Assembly: GCF_018129405.1 (NCBI RefSeq)
Contig: NZ_JAFCLP010000014.1
Span: 124,001-188,000 of the forward strand
DNA from: Bradyrhizobium iriomotense
Lineage (GTDB): Bacteria > Pseudomonadota > Alphaproteobacteria > Rhizobiales > Xanthobacteraceae
Direction of reading: 5' to 3'
DNA: 64,000 nt
Shown piece by piece: positions 62,322 through 64,000 of this stretch. The notes under the pieces are model-generated. The model worked only from the letters and a program-made list of their open reading frames with translations. It had not been told where the DNA came from and did not search any database. A program made the position numbers and the translations under genes. How positions within the stretch are numbered: position 1 is the first letter of the stretch; each line of letters begins with the position of its first letter.

Positions 62322-62441
62322 GCGAAAACAACCCCATGCACAGTAGCCGAGGATAGCGGAATCAATGGCTTGGCGGTCGGTCGCTGTTGTTCGGATTTAA
62401 AGGATTCAATTTGACCCGTCGGGCAAAACAGGGGCATGATG
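62322..62441 (+). repeat. Interspersed repeat element, copy B
   Basis: Its first 25 bases (62322-62346) are identical to the reverse complement of 10083-10107. Further blocks (AATCAATGG, then CGTCGGGCAAAACA, GGCATGATG) recur in the same order. Unlike copy A it has no nested palindrome. It starts 30 bases after the patatin stop codon. Confidence 0.75.
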
Positions 62442-62882
62442 TCACCATGCCCCGCTGTCTCCTCAATGTGCGCGACGCGGCGCGGAAGCGCTTCCTATTC
62501 GCGAGCACGGCGCAGCGGTTCAGGGAACTCGCGCGTTCAAATGTGATCCTTCAGTCATCGATCCTGCTTGACAGTTTTGTGTCTCAGGAGGAGCATCCCA
62601 GCGGTCGCGAATACGCGACGCGTAACGTCCACCTCATGAGCAAGGGGAGGTCTATGACACCACCTCCGCAAATCCAGCCGCGTTAATTGCGATGGAGCTC
62701 GTTCGGACTATCGCATAGCGGCGCAAACCGCGAACGGCACGCCGGGTCAAGGTTTAGCGGGCTGCATCAGTGAGGCATAGCCCCTACCTTCCCGGCGCTG
62801 TAATTTTGATACGCTCGCATTGCGCAGACCTGACGAGGTCGCGCCGGGCATTGACATCATGTCTTCTCCCTCCTCCTCTTCG

Positions 62883-62913
62883 CCGTCATTCCGGTGTCCT
62901 CCCGGAATGACGG
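62883..62913. repeat. Short copy of the CATTCCGGG palindrome family
   Basis: CCGTCATTCCGG (62883-62894) and CCGGAATGACGG (62902-62913) are perfect 12-base arms around a 7-base loop. It is a compact relative of the elements at 27329-27410 and 29279-29354. Confidence 0.8.
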
Positions 62914-63080
62914 GAGAGGTTTTGGCGTGAGCATCGTGTTCCATCGGTGCATGCCTTCAATTCGGCATTTCGCTGGGTCGGAAGCGGAGTTGCATTGCGG
63001 CAAATGCCAAGAGAATGTCGCCTCAAAGGCCAACTTCCGACACAGGGCCGGGGCGAATAGCGGTCATCCGACATGACGCA

Positions 63081-63127
63081 TGCGCTTCGGCGGCGACTCC
63101 CGTCGCCGCCGGCGCATTCATTTTTTT
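63081..63127 (+). terminator. Terminator-like hairpin directly upstream of the MscS start codon
   Basis: GGCGGCGAC (63089-63097) and GTCGCCGCC (63102-63110) form a perfect 9-bp stem with a 4-base loop, extended by TGCGC / GCGCA. A T7 tract (63121-63127) follows after a 4-base spacer. Only 12 bases separate the T tract from the GTG start, so a promoter downstream is impossible. It may attenuate the channel gene or end a transcript from upstream. Confidence 0.7.
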
Positions 63128-63139
63128 CAGGGAATCCGC

Positions 63140-64000
63140 GTGTCGCATAAGCTTGTCCCGGCGCTTCTCGCAGCGCTCTTCCTCGCCATCGTGTCTTTCT
63201 CCCCGGCGCGCGCCGAGCAGCCCGCGCCGGACGTCAAGGGTGCGACCGCGCTGTCGCCCGATGAGGCAAAGCGTGCACTGGAAACCCTTCAGGACGACAA
63301 GAAGCGCGCGCAGATGATCGACACGCTGCGCGCAATCGCCAATGCGTCCGGTCAGCAGCAGCCGGCGCCCGAACAGAAATCGCCGATCCCGCTTGCGGCC
63401 GACGGCCTCGGTGCGCAGCTCATGCTCACGGTGTCGGAGGAGATCGGCGAGATCTCGCGCGATGTCGCCGACATGGCGCGGACACTGACGAATTTTCCGG
63501 CATTCTATTACTGGATCATGCGGACCGCGAACGATCCTGCCGCCTACAATCTCCTGATCGAGATCGCCTGGAAGCTCGCGCTGGTGTTCGGCTGCGCCTT
63601 CTCCGCGGAATGGGTGATCTTCCGCCTGATCCGGCGTCCCGTTGTCTTCCTCGAAGGACGCGTGCCGCAAACCGCACGTCTTCCTGTGCAGGCGCTCCCG
63701 ATTGCCGATCCGCCGTCATCGGTCGCCGACGTCACTCCCGCGCTCGAATTGCACAGGCACCGTCACAGCCTCGCGCGCGTCTGGCAATTGCTGCTGCGGC
63801 TGCCTTTCGTGGTCGGACGGCTCGCGCTCGAGCTGCTGCCGGTGTTCATTTTCGTCGGTCTGGCGACCGCGCTGCTCGGAACGGAGATCGGCGAACCCGC
63901 CACCGTCCGCCTCGTGATCCTCGCGGTCGTCAACGCCTATGCGTTCTCGCGCGGGCTCATCTGCGTCATCCGTGCCCTGGCGGGACCGTTCGGCCTGTTT
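63140..64000 (+). CDS. MscS-type mechanosensitive channel, N-terminal part (gene leaves the window)
   Basis: The visible 287 residues have a signal peptide (SHKLVPALLAALFLAIVSF, cleavage near ARAEQ), a periplasmic helical domain, and membrane segments (WKLALVFGCAFSAEWVIF; LPFVVGRLALELLPVFIFVG). The arrangement resembles large exported MscS-family proteins of the YbiO/YjeP kind, whose MscS core would lie downstream. The frame is open at the window end. The GTG start follows CAGGGA. The family call rests on the architecture because the core is not visible. Confidence 0.75.
   Translation, partial: MSHKLVPALLAALFLAIVSFSPARAEQPAPDVKGATALSPDEAKRALETLQDDKKRAQMIDTLRAIANASGQQQPAPEQKSPIPLAADGLGAQLMLTVSEEIGEISRDVADMARTLTNFPAFYYWIMRTANDPAAYNLLIEIAWKLALVFGCAFSAEWVIFRLIRRPVVFLEGRVPQTARLPVQALPIADPPSSVADVTPALELHRHRHSLARVWQLLLRLPFVVGRLALELLPVFIFVGLATALLGTEIGEPATVRLVILAVVNAYAFSRGLICVIRALAGPFGLF

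Larger units (their letters stand above)
62293..63139. other. Long gene-free, repeat-rich stretch before the MscS gene
   Basis: No convincing gene lies here. Short frames exist (for example at 62387-62686) but they overlap the repeat, lack ribosome sites and have arginine-rich, shadow-like composition. The stretch holds repeat copy B (62322-62441), a palindrome (62883-62913) and a terminator-like hairpin (63081-63127). Confidence 0.6.

Noticed and set aside
62387-62686. A 99-codon frame after the patatin gene
   Set aside because: Its start lies inside repeat copy B, composition is shadow-like and no ribosome site is seen.

Overview
The window reads as chromosome of a high-GC alphaproteobacterium, most likely Bradyrhizobium or a close relative. 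The strongest pointers are a circularly permuted two-piece tmRNA gene with the tag ANDNFAPVAQAA beside an alphaproteobacterial SspB, several families of short palindromic interspersed repeats, many solute-binding-protein transporters, and gene families typical of Rhizobiales (DUF4169, DUF2336, DUF1254, TctABC). No rRNA, tRNA, CRISPR array, prophage or insertion sequence was seen. The taxonomic call is inference from style and families, not from a database match.

Layout. 1-9.6 kb is accessory in character: a truncated zinc alcohol dehydrogenase divergent from a LysR regulator, small exported proteins (one near a perfect FNR/FixK-type box), tandem DUF1254/DUF1214 exported proteins, an acetyltransferase, and a TetR regulator divergent from a lipoprotein/micro-membrane-protein operon with two near-identical operators. 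10-15.6 kb is housekeeping: feoAB, a DUF4169/ribbon-helix-helix pair, fumC, sspB and ssrA. 15.7-20.4 kb holds a split chromate transporter and a tripartite tricarboxylate transporter (tctB, tctA, tctC).

20.5-29.3 kb contains thyA, a HEPN-protein pair, an acetyltransferase and folA, then hflK-hflC-DUF2065-degP (membrane and envelope proteolysis), then convergent serB and divergent miaA. 29.5-36.5 kb is a branched-chain amino-acid region: a leader peptide with attenuator, ilvB, a threonine-dehydratase-like gene, ilvH, a methyltransferase, EamA and LysE exporters, and ilvC. 36.8-45.6 kb has a large PAS/GGDEF/degenerate-EAL signalling protein, a DUF2336 protein, a short-chain dehydrogenase, a membrane protein divergent from a TetR regulator with paired operators, and a membrane sulfatase.

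45.6-55.6 kb is rich in ABC transporters (a betaine-type permease/binding-protein fusion with its ATPase, and a NitT/TauT-type ATPase and permease whose likely binding protein lies about 4 kb away), interrupted by an ECF sigma/anti-sigma island with DUF305, beta-propeller and cupin proteins. 55.7-62.3 kb is a tightly packed branched-chain amino-acid uptake operon (binding protein, livG, livF, livH, livM) running by overlap into a polyphosphate kinase 2 and a patatin-like lipase. The last 1.7 kb is repeat-rich non-coding sequence and the first part of an MscS-type channel gene that leaves the window.

The least explained features are the TetR-controlled lipoprotein/micropeptide operon, a C-terminal Ala/Gly/Tyr/Cys module shared by two otherwise different exported proteins, the HEPN pair inserted between thyA and folA, and a terminator-like hairpin directly before the MscS start codon.
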